A stretch of DNA of 64,000 bases from Peptoniphilus mikwangii (GCF_000468535.1 NZ_AUQY01000005.1:427701-491700); one strand, 5' to 3'; shown: positions 1 through 9,146, counted from the first letter of the stretch. Program-made: numbers and translations. Notes: generated by a model not told the origin, from the letters alone.

Positions 1-46
1 AAAGGGTTATAATTGTTATTAATTTATATATATGGAGGAATTTTTA

Positions 47-1384
47 ATGGATAGTGCCGGGCCCACGATAGTGCCTCAAATTTTGTTGATAGGATTTTTA
101 ACATTTGTAAATTCATTTTTTGCATCAGCAGAAATGGCGATGGTATCTTGTAATAAGAACAAGATACAAACTTTAGCAGATGAGGGTAATTCTAAAGCTA
201 GAACTCTTTTAAAAGTAACAAAAGATCAAACGAGATTTTTATCTACAATTCAAGTTGGAATTACTTTAGCCGGATTTTTTTCATCGGCATCAGCAGCAAC
301 TACAATCTCTAAAGATTTTGGAGAGTTGCTTTCAACATTCAGCATACCGTATTCATCAACGGCAGCTATTGTAATTGTTACTACAATTTTGTCATTTATA
401 ACACTTGTGTTTGGAGAACTTGTTCCAAAACGAATAGCTCTTCAAAATGCTGAAGTGGTAGCATTAAGATCTGCAGGAGTTATAGGAGTAGTTTCAAAAA
501 TAGCATATCCTTTTGTAAAGCTATTATCTTTATTTACAACACTTGTATTAAAAATGATTGGCAAGTATTCAGAAGATGTTGAAGAAAAAATATCTGAAGA
601 AGAGCTTAAATCTTATATCAGAGTTTCTCAGGAGCAAGGAGTAATTAATCATGCCGGAGAAGAAATGATAGTAAAGATAATGGATTTTGATGATAAAATG
701 GCGTATGAAATCATGACACCAAGAACTTCAATATACATGATTGACTATGAAGAATTTGGAACTTGTAAAATAGATGAAATTTTAGAAAAAGGATTTTCTA
801 GAGTTCCGGTATATAAAGAAAATGCTGACAATATAATTGGAATTGTATATATAAAAGACTTATTTGCTGAGTATTCAAAAAATAATTATAAAAAAATAAA
901 TATAGATAATTGTATAAAAGAGCCATATTTTGTACCTGAAACTAAAAAAGTGGATCAGCTTTTAAAGGAACTTCAGGCTACAAAAAATTATGTTGCCATT
1001 TTGATTGATGAATATGGCGGATTTTCAGGAATGGTTACAGTAGAAGACATAGTTGAAGAAATAGTTGGTGATATAGCTGATGAATATGATAAGGAAGATT
1101 TAAAAATAGAAAAAATATCAGAAAATTTATACTTGATAGACGGAGCCATTGAAATTGATGAAATTAATGAAGTGCTTGGAACCGAATTATATTCTGAGAA
1201 TCACGAAACACTCTCAGGACTTATGGTTGAGCTTTTAGGATTTATACCGGAGGATAGTGAAGTCGGACTTAGTATCAATTATAAAGATGAAGTATCACTA
1301 AAGGAAATTTCCACAAAAGATAATAGGATAGAAAAAATAGAACTTAAAATTTTAAAAAGAGAACAGGATAATAATGAAAATTAA
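47..1384 (+). CDS. CNNM/HlyC-CorC family transporter (DUF21-CBS-CBS-CorC_HlyC)
   Basis: Integral membrane protein of about 445 residues. Members are linked to Mg2+/Co2+ transport and are often annotated hemolysin C. The N-terminal DUF21 domain (about residues 8-190) has several hydrophobic helices and the family motif GELVPKRIALQNAE. Two CBS repeats (about 210-330) and a C-terminal CorC_HlyC domain (about 350-435) follow. An in-frame ATG at 32 exists, but GGAGG lies at 34-38, so the ATG at 47 with an 8-base spacing is the likelier start. The gene ends just before the mobile-element junction, and its terminator appears to have been split by that insertion. Family is clear; substrate is not. 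Confidence 0.9.
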   Translation: MDSAGPTIVPQILLIGFLTFVNSFFASAEMAMVSCNKNKIQTLADEGNSKARTLLKVTKDQTRFLSTIQVGITLAGFFSSASAATTISKDFGELLSTFSIPYSSTAAIVIVTTILSFITLVFGELVPKRIALQNAEVVALRSAGVIGVVSKIAYPFVKLLSLFTTLVLKMIGKYSEDVEEKISEEELKSYIRVSQEQGVINHAGEEMIVKIMDFDDKMAYEIMTPRTSIYMIDYEEFGTCKIDEILEKGFSRVPVYKENADNIIGIVYIKDLFAEYSKNNYKKINIDNCIKEPYFVPETKKVDQLLKELQATKNYVAILIDEYGGFSGMVTVEDIVEEIVGDIADEYDKEDLKIEKISENLYLIDGAIEIDEINEVLGTELYSENHETLSGLMVELLGFIPEDSEVGLSINYKDEVSLKEISTKDNRIEKIELKILKREQDNNEN

Positions 1385-1412
1385 AAATATAAGTCTGTTT
1401 TAGGAGTAATAG
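1383..1412. other. Left attachment junction (attL) of the tandem Tn4451-type elements
   Basis: Host sequence up to about 1405 ends in GGA, then element sequence begins (GTAATAGAATTAAG). The same element-side sequence recurs exactly 12120 bp downstream at 13526. The host arm AAAAATATAAG (1383-1393) and TTTTA (1398-1402) pair with CTTATATTTTT (15861-15871) and TAAAA (15853-15857) on the other flank. A GA dinucleotide (1404-1405 and 15851-15852) fits the GA crossover known for TnpX of Tn4451. The exact crossover base is inferred. Confidence 0.6.
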
Positions 1413-1502
1413 AATTAAGAAGAACACTTCATCACTATTTGAGTGAAAAATGTTTTGCTTAATTCTTTTTTTATTGAAGAATTTGAGCGAAAGGAGGTAA
1501 TC
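1406..1502 (+). repeat. tnpX leader / element left end, direct repeat copy 1
   Basis: About 95 bases here match 13526-13620 closely at a constant offset of 12120. The block holds an inverted repeat, GAATTAAG..GAACA (1412-1426) against TGTTTTGCTTAATTC (1450-1464), followed by a run of seven T, and it ends in the tnpX ribosome site AAAGGAGG. The hairpin plus T-run looks like a terminator or attenuator ahead of the recombinase. It could also be part of the recombinase binding site. Confidence 0.7.
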
Positions 1503-3344
1503 GTGAGAAATTATGAGAAAATAACCGCCTTGTATGAAAGGCTAAGCCGAGATGATGAACTACAAGGCGAGAGCAATTCGATCGTCAATCAGAAGAAAAT
1601 CTTGGAAGAATACGCAAAGAAAAATCATTTGGAGAACATCGTTCATTTTACCGATGACGGAATCAGCGGGACGCAGTTCGATCGTTCGGGATTTATGGCA
1701 ATGATGAACGGAGTCAATCAAGGAAATATCGGTTGTATCATCGTAAAGGATATGAGTAGACTGGGCAGAGATTACCTCAAAGTCGGTCAATGTATGGAGA
1801 TATTAAGACAAAAGGGAGTAAGACTCATTGCCATAAACGACAATGTAGACAGCTTTTACAAAGATGATGATTTCACTCCTTTCCGAAACATTATGAACGA
1901 GTGGTATGCGAGAGATACCTCAAGGAAAATCAAGTCCACATTCAAAGCGAAAGGAGAAAGCGGAAAACACACAGGAAGCAGTCCACCCTATGGCTATATA
2001 AAAGACAAGGACGATAAAAATCAGTGGATTATCGATGAAAAAGCGGCAGAAGTTGTCCGAAGAATATTCCATCTGACAATGGATGGAAAAGGAACCTATG
2101 CCATTGCAAGGATATTAGAAGCCGACAAGATAGATATACCCGCCTATCATCAGCAGAAATTGGGATATGGACTACATCAAAGCAAAGTGTTTGAATATCC
2201 GTATCGTTGGTGCAGTTCCACGATTGCAAGTATCTTAAAAAAGCAAGAGTATTTAGGGCATACAGTCAACTTCAAAACCAGAAAGCATTTCAAAGATAAG
2301 AAAAGTAAATATGTATCTGAAGATAACTGGCTCATTTTTGAAAACACCCACGAGCCAATCATAGACCAAGAAACCTTTGATAATGTGCAGAGAATACGAG
2401 GAAATGTCAAACGCTATCCCGATGGTTGGGGCGAATACCACCCCCTTACAGGACTGATGTATTGTGCCGATTGTGGCAGTAAAATGTATGTTCACAGAAC
2501 GAGCAACTACAAGAATATCCCCTATTATACTTGTAGTGCCTACACAAAAGTACCTTGTGGGACACTTTGTCCCTCCGCTCACAGGATAAAAGCAGAAGTG
2601 GTATTAAATCTCATTCAAAGCACCCTACAAGACATTAAGAAATGCCTTGATGAAGATAACGAAGCCTTTCTCCATTCCATTCAAAATGAAATGGAAGAAA
2701 GCGAAAAAATAGAAATGGAAAAGAAAAGGACAAGGCTCACAGATAGTACAAACAGGCTTCAGGAACTGGAACGTTTAATGTGTCGGATATACGAAGATAT
2801 GATATTGGAGAAGATACCGAATACCCGATATGAAATCTTAAATAATCAGTATGAAACAGAGCAAAGAGAACTAAGCAAAGAAATCGATGGGTTGGAAAAA
2901 TCCATCAAGCGATACGAAAAAGAAACCAACAGAGCCAAAAAGTTTATCCGGTTGATTGAACGCTATGATAACTTTGATGAACTGACACCGACCATCATCA
3001 ACGAGTTTGTAGAAAAAATCTTAATACACGAACGAGATCGAAAAGGCAGTCAAACCGCCAATCAGAAAGTAGAAATCTACTTCAACTTTATCGGAAACTA
3101 TGAACCGCCGAAAGAAGAATTATCCGAAGAAGAAATGCAGAAATTAAGGGAGGAGGAAGAAAAAGAACGGGCAAGAAAAGACAGGCTTCATCAAAACTAC
3201 TTGAAACGTAAAGCAAACGGCAAGCAAAAAGAATATGAGGACAGATATAAGGCAAGGAGAGAAAAGAAAAAACAGGATAAGTTAAAGGTTTTGAAAAGAG
3301 CGGGGATACCGGTATGTGAAATGCAGAACATTTTAATTGAATAA
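1503..3344 (+). CDS. tnpX: TnpX-type large serine recombinase
   Basis: Large serine recombinase of about 613 residues that would excise and insert the element through a circular intermediate. The N-terminal resolvase domain has the catalytic serine in YERLSRDDE (Ser15) and the conserved segment VKDMSRLGRDYLKVGQ. A recombinase domain (about 160-270), a zinc ribbon with paired cysteines (CADCG ... YTCSAY) and a basic coiled-coil DUF4368-type tail follow. An ATG at 1443 is in frame, but AAAGGAGG at 1490-1497 points to GTG 1503 as the start. Position at the left end of an element that ends in tnpW is the Tn4451 layout. Codon use is less AT-biased than in the host genes. It appears intact. Confidence 0.9.
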   Translation: MRNYEKITALYERLSRDDELQGESNSIVNQKKILEEYAKKNHLENIVHFTDDGISGTQFDRSGFMAMMNGVNQGNIGCIIVKDMSRLGRDYLKVGQCMEILRQKGVRLIAINDNVDSFYKDDDFTPFRNIMNEWYARDTSRKIKSTFKAKGESGKHTGSSPPYGYIKDKDDKNQWIIDEKAAEVVRRIFHLTMDGKGTYAIARILEADKIDIPAYHQQKLGYGLHQSKVFEYPYRWCSSTIASILKKQEYLGHTVNFKTRKHFKDKKSKYVSEDNWLIFENTHEPIIDQETFDNVQRIRGNVKRYPDGWGEYHPLTGLMYCADCGSKMYVHRTSNYKNIPYYTCSAYTKVPCGTLCPSAHRIKAEVVLNLIQSTLQDIKKCLDEDNEAFLHSIQNEMEESEKIEMEKKRTRLTDSTNRLQELERLMCRIYEDMILEKIPNTRYEILNNQYETEQRELSKEIDGLEKSIKRYEKETNRAKKFIRLIERYDNFDELTPTIINEFVEKILIHERDRKGSQTANQKVEIYFNFIGNYEPPKEELSEEEMQKLREEEEKERARKDRLHQNYLKRKANGKQKEYEDRYKARREKKKQDKLKVLKRAGIPVCEMQNILIE

Positions 3345-3356
3345 TATATCTCAGGA

Positions 3357-3442
3357 GTCAATGAATAAAAAAATAAAATATTCATTGACTTTTATGTTTG
3401 CTGGTGCTATGATATTTATGAATAAAAAACGGAAAATTCATA
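3357..3442 (+). promoter_or_regulatory. Promoter and candidate TetR operators of the resistance cassette
   Basis: A -35 TTGACT (3385-3390) and -10 TATGAT (3408-3413) are 17 bases apart. A perfect 11-bp inverted repeat, GTCAATGAATA (3357-3367) / TATTCATTGAC (3379-3389), overlaps the -35. A second shorter one, TATGAAT / ATTCATA (about 3417-3442), lies just past the -10. Both contain ATGAATAAAAAA. This is a typical arrangement for autorepression by the TetR protein encoded next. Confidence 0.65.
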
Positions 3443-3471
3443 GATGCATTTATAATATTTGGAGGCTTAAA

Positions 3472-4068
3472 ATGGCAAAAGCATTTACAGAAGAAGAGAA
3501 GATTAAAATAAAAGAAGATATTATGGAAACAGCTCTTGATTTGTTTCATGAAAAAGGGAAAAAATCCCTTAGTATTTCAGAACTGACAAAAAGAGTAGGG
3601 ATAGCTCAAGGAAGCTTCTATAATTTTTGGAAGGACAAAGAATCTCTCATTATTGATTTAATGGCATATAGATCCATACAGAAATTGAATGACATAGAAA
3701 AAGAATTCTCAAATTCATTAACAAATCCTAAAAAATTTCTTTCAGATGTGATTTATAAGTATGCCATAGATATTATCCTGAAGATTAAAACGCAGCCTAT
3801 TTATCAAGAGGCATTTAAAATATTTGCAAGTCAAGATTCAAAGAAAGTAAACAGAGTAGAAAATCTTTATGGAGATTTTGTAGATAGGTTAATAGACTAT
3901 TGGTACAAAAATAATGCAGTAAAAACTGTGGACAAGCAAGGATTATCCAATGCTTTTGTTGGTAGTTTTGTTCTATGTTCAAATTATATTCATTTCAATG
4001 AAGATACATTTGAGGAAGTACTACATATCTACATAGAGAGTATTGTTAGCAGGTATGTAGAAATATAG
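3472..4068 (+). CDS. TetR/AcrR family transcriptional regulator
   Basis: Regulator of about 198 residues. The N-terminal helix-turn-helix (about residues 10-57) contains the family pattern ISELTKRVGIAQGSFYNFW, followed by an all-helical ligand/dimerisation domain. The reading frame extends upstream to 3337, but GGAGG at 3460-3464 selects the ATG at 3472. It is the first gene of a cassette followed by a Rph-like enzyme and a MATE pump, so it probably represses all three from the inverted repeats upstream. The inducing ligand cannot be told from sequence. Confidence 0.85.
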   Translation: MAKAFTEEEKIKIKEDIMETALDLFHEKGKKSLSISELTKRVGIAQGSFYNFWKDKESLIIDLMAYRSIQKLNDIEKEFSNSLTNPKKFLSDVIYKYAIDIILKIKTQPIYQEAFKIFASQDSKKVNRVENLYGDFVDRLIDYWYKNNAVKTVDKQGLSNAFVGSFVLCSNYIHFNEDTFEEVLHIYIESIVSRYVEI

Positions 4069-4087
4069 TTTAAAAAGGGAGAACATT

Positions 4088-6568
4088 ATGATACTGAATT
4101 TTGATGAGATAAAAAAGGAAGATGTGTTAATTGCAGGAGGGAAAGGTGCCAATCTTGGGGAAATGACCTCTGCAAAAATAAATGTTCCAAGAGGATTTGT
4201 AATTACAGCAGATGACTATAGAGATTTTTTAAAGGAAAACAGCATTGATATTTTTATTGAAAATGAAATTAAAAAATCAGGGAATGATGAAAAAGTTCTA
4301 TTAAATGTAGCTGATGATTTTAGAACAAAGATAAAGTCCGGTAAATTTCCTACACTACTTGAGAATGCAATAAGAGAAAAATATTTTAATCTTGGAGATA
4401 ATGTAAGAGTTGCTGTGCGTTCATCTGCAACAGCAGAAGATTTGCCGGATGCAAGTTTTGCAGGGCAACAGGAAACTTATTTAAATGTACGAGGCTTAGA
4501 TGATGTATTAGAACAGGTGCGTAGTTGTTACGCTTCTTTATGGGGTAACAGAGCTGTGAGCTATAGATTACATCAAGGTTATGGCCAAAGCTCCGTTTCG
4601 ATTGCTGTTATTATTCAGGAAATGGTAGAAAGCGAAAAAGCAGGTGTTTTGTTTACTGTGAATCCGGTAAGCAAAAAAGAAAATGAGATGCAAATCAATG
4701 CGAGTTATGGTTTAGGAGAGAGTGTTGTAAGCGGAAGAGTTACAGCAGACAGCTATATTGTTGACAAAAATGGAGAAATTATTGAAGTAGCTATTGGAAG
4801 CAAGGAAACACAGATTATATATGGAGAGAAAAACACGGTAGAGGTGAAGGTAGATGACAATGATCGAAAAAAACGAGCATTAAATGATACGGAAATATCA
4901 GAGCTAATAAAGTCTGGTTTGAAAATTGAAAAGCATTATAAAATGCCAATGGATATTGAGTGGGCAATTAAAGATGATGAAGTATATATTTTACAGGCAA
5001 GAGCTATTACTACTTTGAAAAGTTCTATCAATCACATATCTGAAGATAATTTAGTACAAAAATATACAAAGGGTAAAAAAATCAATAGAAGTACACGAGA
5101 AGTGATGTCATTTTTTTTAGAAAAAATGCCTTTTGCACATAGAGCGCTTGACTTCGACTATCTGGCAGCAATAAATGATCAGAAAGTTAATATTTTATTA
5201 GAAGGCGGAATTGTTTTACCAAGAAATCCAATTATAGATGATGATGGAATACAAACTTTTTCTGACGCAGGTAAGCGAATCAATAAAAATATATTTAAGT
5301 TTTTTAAGATTTTAAAAAATATGAAAGATTTTAATGGTTGCTATCATAAGTGCAAAGATTTTATGAAAATATATGAGTCTAAAATAGAAAAAATTAAGCA
5401 TTTAAATTTTGAAAACATGACATTAGAAGAAAACAAAAATTTTATGGAAGATAGCTACATTCTTTTACAAAAATTGGCTTATGACAGATTCAAATACGCT
5501 TTATTCCCATCTGTTTTAAACGATAAAAAATTCACTAAAATAATCAAAAAAGCAAATGCTAATTATTCATCATTTGATTTTTATTGGAATTTGGATAACA
5601 AAACATCAGCAGTTACAAATGATATTTATAAAATGGCTTGTGAGATAAGAAAAAATGAATCTTTAAAAAGAGCTATTATATCCGGAGAAAGTTATAAAGA
5701 ATTATATGAAAATTATGATGACTTTAGAGATATAACAGATAAGTTTATGCGAGATAACGGATTTAAATCTGATTATAATTGCTATTGTTTATCTGCAAAA
5801 ACATTTATTGAAGATCCTGATAGGCTAATAAATATATTAAGACCTATATTAAATACGGATGAAAATAGTGATGAGATTAAGCAAGGGAAAGATTTTTCCA
5901 AGTTAATGATAAGGCTAAAAGAAATTTATGGAAACAAGTATCAAGATATAGAAAAACAAATAGAATATTTCAGATATTTTCATGTGGTTCGTGAAGAAAG
6001 CCAATATATCTGGGAAACCTTATTTTATTATGTAAGACAATGTGTCAAAAGAATAAACTACATTCTTCTTGGCAGTGAAGATTATGAAGTTGGGATTGCA
6101 AATCTGTTTCATAAAGAACTTTTGGAGGTGATGAATAGGGGCAGCTTAAATGAATCGGATAAGGAAAAAATAAATAGGAGAAATGAAAAATTTCCTTTAG
6201 CAATAAAAGTATGGGATGCATCAAAATTGTTAATTTTTGAAACAAATGGTGATGTCCTAAAGGGGGTAAGTGGAAGTGCCGGTATTACAGCCGGAAAAGT
6301 GTGCATAATAAATAGTCCGAAAGAATTTTATAAGATGCAAAAAGGCGATATTTTAGTTTGCCATCTCACTGATCCGGAGTGGACACCGTTATTTAAGCTG
6401 GCAAGTGCAGTTGTGGCTGATACGGGAGCGGCATTAAGCCATGCTGCAATTGTTGCAAGGGAGTTTAATATTCCGGCAGTGCTTGGCGTGGGCTTTGCAA
6501 CTACAAAATATAAAGATGGGGATATGATTCAAGTAGACGGTAATAAAGGTGTAGTTAGAGGTTTGTAG
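4088..6568 (+). CDS. Rifampin-phosphotransferase-like PEP-utilising enzyme
   Basis: 826-residue enzyme with an N-terminal PPDK/PEP-synthase ATP-grasp domain (about 1-315; GGKGANLGEM, VRSSATAEDLPDASFAGQQE, ILQARAIT), a helical central region (about 320-730) and a C-terminal swivelling phosphohistidine domain (TGAALSHAAIVARE, His785). No PEP-synthase TIM barrel follows, so it is not a true PEP synthase or PPDK. Domain order, size and the His about 40 residues from the C-terminus match rifampin phosphotransferases (Rph), which phosphorylate rifamycins using ATP. It sits between a TetR regulator and a MATE pump on a mobile element, consistent with drug resistance. The central domain is divergent enough that the substrate stays uncertain. 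It ends one base before the next gene. Confidence 0.75.
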   Translation: MILNFDEIKKEDVLIAGGKGANLGEMTSAKINVPRGFVITADDYRDFLKENSIDIFIENEIKKSGNDEKVLLNVADDFRTKIKSGKFPTLLENAIREKYFNLGDNVRVAVRSSATAEDLPDASFAGQQETYLNVRGLDDVLEQVRSCYASLWGNRAVSYRLHQGYGQSSVSIAVIIQEMVESEKAGVLFTVNPVSKKENEMQINASYGLGESVVSGRVTADSYIVDKNGEIIEVAIGSKETQIIYGEKNTVEVKVDDNDRKKRALNDTEISELIKSGLKIEKHYKMPMDIEWAIKDDEVYILQARAITTLKSSINHISEDNLVQKYTKGKKINRSTREVMSFFLEKMPFAHRALDFDYLAAINDQKVNILLEGGIVLPRNPIIDDDGIQTFSDAGKRINKNIFKFFKILKNMKDFNGCYHKCKDFMKIYESKIEKIKHLNFENMTLEENKNFMEDSYILLQKLAYDRFKYALFPSVLNDKKFTKIIKKANANYSSFDFYWNLDNKTSAVTNDIYKMACEIRKNESLKRAIISGESYKELYENYDDFRDITDKFMRDNGFKSDYNCYCLSAKTFIEDPDRLINILRPILNTDENSDEIKQGKDFSKLMIRLKEIYGNKYQDIEKQIEYFRYFHVVREESQYIWETLFYYVRQCVKRINYILLGSEDYEVGIANLFHKELLEVMNRGSLNESDKEKINRRNEKFPLAIKVWDASKLLIFETNGDVLKGVSGSAGITAGKVCIINSPKEFYKMQKGDILVCHLTDPEWTPLFKLASAVVADTGAALSHAAIVAREFNIPAVLGVGFATTKYKDGDMIQVDGNKGVVRGL

Positions 6569-6569
6569 C

Positions 6570-7946
6570 ATGAACTCAAGTAATAATAAAAAAGAATTTA
6601 GAAGAAAAGCTATTTTAAACGATGCTCTTCTACCATTATTAGTGAAAACTTCTATTCCTACCATTATAGGTATGCTCGTCATGGTAATTTATAATCTGAC
6701 TGATACATTTTTTGTCGGTATTTTAAATAATAAATCCATGACAGCTGCTATCGGTATTGTGTTTAGCTTTATGAGTTTTATTCAAGCTATTGGATTTTGG
6801 TTTGGGTATGGAAGTGGAAACATAATGTCAAAAAAGATTGGAGAAAATGAAGAAAAGGAAGCAGAAATTATATCGTCTATTGGAATTCTCTTTGCTATTG
6901 TCATTGGTATTTTAATAGCTATTTTATCATGGTTTTTTGTTTTACCGCTGTCAAAATTTATAGGTGGAAGTGCTTCTGAAAACTTGTTGAATTTCACAGT
7001 AGAGTATCTAAAGGTAATTATTATCAGCATTCCGTTTGGTCTTTATTCTATTACGCTTTACAATCAATTAAGACTTTGTGGGAATGTGAAAGATGGAATG
7101 ATAGGATTATTGATAGGAATGGTTGTCAATATGGTTCTGGATCCTGTATTGATGTTTGGGTTTAAATTCGGCTTTATTGGAGCCGGATATGCAACATTGA
7201 TAGGACAAATTACAGGCTGCATCGTATTAACGAATTTATCAGAAAAAAATGGAAATATTGCTGTTGACTTAAAAAAAGCAAGGATAAATAAAGATAGAGT
7301 ATATCATATTTTGGCAGGAGGAATGCCTAATTTTTCAAGACAATCTATTACAAGTATCGCTTTAATTTTACTGAATGTTGTAGCCGCAAAATACGGTGAT
7401 GGTGTTATAGCAGCATTAACAATAAGCTCAAGGATATTAGCATTAGCATATATGATAATGATAGGCTGGGGTCAGGGTTTTCAACCTATCTGTGCGATGA
7501 ATTACGGGGCAAAGCAATATGATAGAGTCAAAAAGGCTTTTAAATTTGCAGTAATAGGAGGTACTTTATTTTTAATTATAGCGGCTATTTTGTTATATGT
7601 TTTTTCTGAACCACTTATTAAAACAATGTCAAATGATAATGAAGTTATTTTAGTCGGTGCAGAGATACTGCGTATGCAATGTATTACAATGCCACTTTTA
7701 GGATACTTTGCGATTAGTAGTATGCTAATGCAAAATATTGGACAATATTTTTGGGCATCAATAATTTCAATTTCACGACAAGGAATATTTTATATTCCGT
7801 TATTATATATTTTATCAAATATCTTTGGGCAATTTGGAATATATTTGTTTCAACCAGTGGCAGATGTTTTGTCATTTGGTTTAGCTGTTATCGTAGTTAG
7901 GAAAATAAAATTTGCTAATGATAAATGCAAAAAAGATGGCATTTAA
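6570..7946 (+). CDS. MATE family multidrug efflux transporter
   Basis: 458-residue membrane protein with about twelve hydrophobic helices in two MatE repeats. The N-terminal half has LLVKTSIPTIIGMLVMVIYN and DTFFVG, the usual MATE opening, and the second half has the repeat-equivalent WGQGFQPICAMNYGAKQYD. MATE proteins export drugs using Na+ or H+ gradients. The start codon is one base after the stop of the Rph-like gene, so the two are co-transcribed and presumably coupled. Likely part of a TetR-controlled resistance cassette; the exported compound is unknown. Confidence 0.9.
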   Translation: MNSSNNKKEFRRKAILNDALLPLLVKTSIPTIIGMLVMVIYNLTDTFFVGILNNKSMTAAIGIVFSFMSFIQAIGFWFGYGSGNIMSKKIGENEEKEAEIISSIGILFAIVIGILIAILSWFFVLPLSKFIGGSASENLLNFTVEYLKVIIISIPFGLYSITLYNQLRLCGNVKDGMIGLLIGMVVNMVLDPVLMFGFKFGFIGAGYATLIGQITGCIVLTNLSEKNGNIAVDLKKARINKDRVYHILAGGMPNFSRQSITSIALILLNVVAAKYGDGVIAALTISSRILALAYMIMIGWGQGFQPICAMNYGAKQYDRVKKAFKFAVIGGTLFLIIAAILLYVFSEPLIKTMSNDNEVILVGAEILRMQCITMPLLGYFAISSMLMQNIGQYFWASIISISRQGIFYIPLLYILSNIFGQFGIYLFQPVADVLSFGLAVIVVRKIKFANDKCKKDGI

Positions 7947-8007
7947 AGTTTATAAAAGATTTATTCAGGAGGAAAAAATATGTAGCTAAGTAGTGGAGGG
8001 ATAAATA

Positions 8008-8067
8008 ATGGAAACACTAAATTCTGTTATTCACATAAGATATATTTATCCTTTTTTATGTTTGTAA
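8008..8067 (+). pseudogene. 19-codon ORF, probable gene remnant after the MATE gene
   Basis: A GGAGGG ribosome site precedes an ATG that opens a 19-residue frame (METLNSVIHIRYIYPFLCL). Another site at 7968-7974 leads to an ATG followed at once by a stop. Two well-formed ribosome sites with almost no coding sequence suggest the start of a deleted gene. Nothing else is seen in 7947-8140. Confidence 0.3.
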
Positions 8068-8142
8068 TTGCTTACACATAGCAATATCATTTTATCAAAA
8101 CCAACAAAGTAGAAAATCATATAAAGTATTAGTTTTTAACCT

Positions 8143-8186
8143 AAGAGGACATTTTACGCCAAAGTGTAGAAGTCCTCCTTTTTTGT
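8143..8186 (+). terminator. Intrinsic terminator of the resistance cassette
   Basis: GAGGAC (8145-8150) pairs with GTCCTC (8172-8177), followed by CTTTTTT. Confidence 0.55.
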
Positions 8187-8229
8187 TCTCAAAAAGCAAA
8201 ATCAGAGAACAGAAAAGGAGGAATACTGG

Positions 8230-8652
8230 GTGGATAAAGATAAAAGAGAATATTTCATTTATGTCAAAGGAAAAGCTGTACCTGTCAGTGAAGAAGTATA
8301 TAAAGCCTACTGGAAGATAACAGAGCATGAAAAATATCTTCAGAGAAAGGATTGGAAGTATGACGTGATTCCATTTTCAGCAATGGATTATGACGGACAC
8401 TTTGTAGATAACATCATAGATGAAAGAGTAGACTTAGAAAAAATTGTAGAGGTCAAAATGCAGATTGAAGAATTAAACAAGGCATGAGCTACACTCACAA
8501 AAAAAGAAAGAGAGCTGATAAAAGCCATTTTCTACAAAGAAGAAAGTCTAAGGTCGATTGGCAAAAAAGAAAAAGTAAGCTATCAAGCAATCGGAAAAAG
8601 GAGGGATAAGATTTTAGAAAAACTAAGAAAACTTTTAGAAGATAAATTCTAA
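8230..8652 (+). pseudogene. Sigma-70-like regulator of the element, interrupted by an in-frame TGA
   Basis: The frame opens at GTG 8230 after AAAAGGAGGAA. It encodes 85 residues that match the N-terminus of small sigma-70-like proteins carried on Firmicute conjugative elements (VSEEVYKAYWKITEHEKYL, MDYDGHFVDNIIDE). A TGA at 8485-8487 stops it, but the same frame continues for 54 codons to TAA at 8650-8652. That part contains the expected region-4 helix-turn-helix (TKKERELIKAIFYKE, SYQAIGKRRDKILEKLRKLL). The single nonsense codon separates the two halves. A short 85-residue product could still be made. Confidence 0.7.
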
Positions 8653-8660
8653 AGAGATGG

Positions 8661-8703
8661 GAAAGGTTAAGTATCTAAAAAAGGTGCTTAGCCTTTCTTT
8701 ATT
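8661..8703 (+). terminator. Terminator after the sigma-like gene
   Basis: A 15-bp stem, GAAAGGTTAAGTATC against GGTGCTTAGCCTTTC (three G-U pairs), followed by TTTATTT. Confidence 0.65.
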
Positions 8704-8738
8704 TGGAATGCAACAATATTGAAACGGAGGAATGAAAA

Positions 8739-9113
8739 ATGAAAGAGTTAGAAAAAGCGATTGATCAATTAAAAAAAGAAAACGACAGAATAGAAAAGGC
8801 ACAGAACAGAGCGAAGTTACTCAATCAAAAGATAAACAAACTTAAAAGGAATGCTGAAACAAAAAGAAAGGTACAAAAAGGTGGAGTATTTGAAGCCTTT
8901 GAAAGAGAAATTACAGGTAGGCAAGAAGATACAAATAACGATTTAATCTATGCCTTTTTAGATTATGTACTTTCTGATAATCAAAATAGAGAAAAGCTAA
9001 AAGAGCTTACAGAAATTCATTTAAGAGAAAAAGAAATCTCATTAGAAGAAAATCAAAATATTGAAGAAGAAAACGTAAATGATGATTTTGAAGAACCGGA
9101 AGATGAAGAATAA
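8739..9113 (+). CDS. DUF3847-like coiled-coil protein of mobile elements
   Basis: 124 residues, highly charged. A coiled-coil-forming N-terminal half (residues 1-45: KAIDQLKKENDRIEKAQNRAK) is followed by VFEAFEREITGRQE and a very acidic C-terminus ending EEPEDEE. Proteins of this type sit just upstream of MobA/MobL relaxase genes in Firmicute elements, as here. A role as a mobilisation accessory factor is inferred. The ribosome site ACGGAGG precedes the ATG. Confidence 0.65.
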   Translation: MKELEKAIDQLKKENDRIEKAQNRAKLLNQKINKLKRNAETKRKVQKGGVFEAFEREITGRQEDTNNDLIYAFLDYVLSDNQNREKLKELTEIHLREKEISLEENQNIEEENVNDDFEEPEDEE

Positions 9114-9146
9114 GAAAAGACAAAAATGTATTAGGGATTGAGATGG

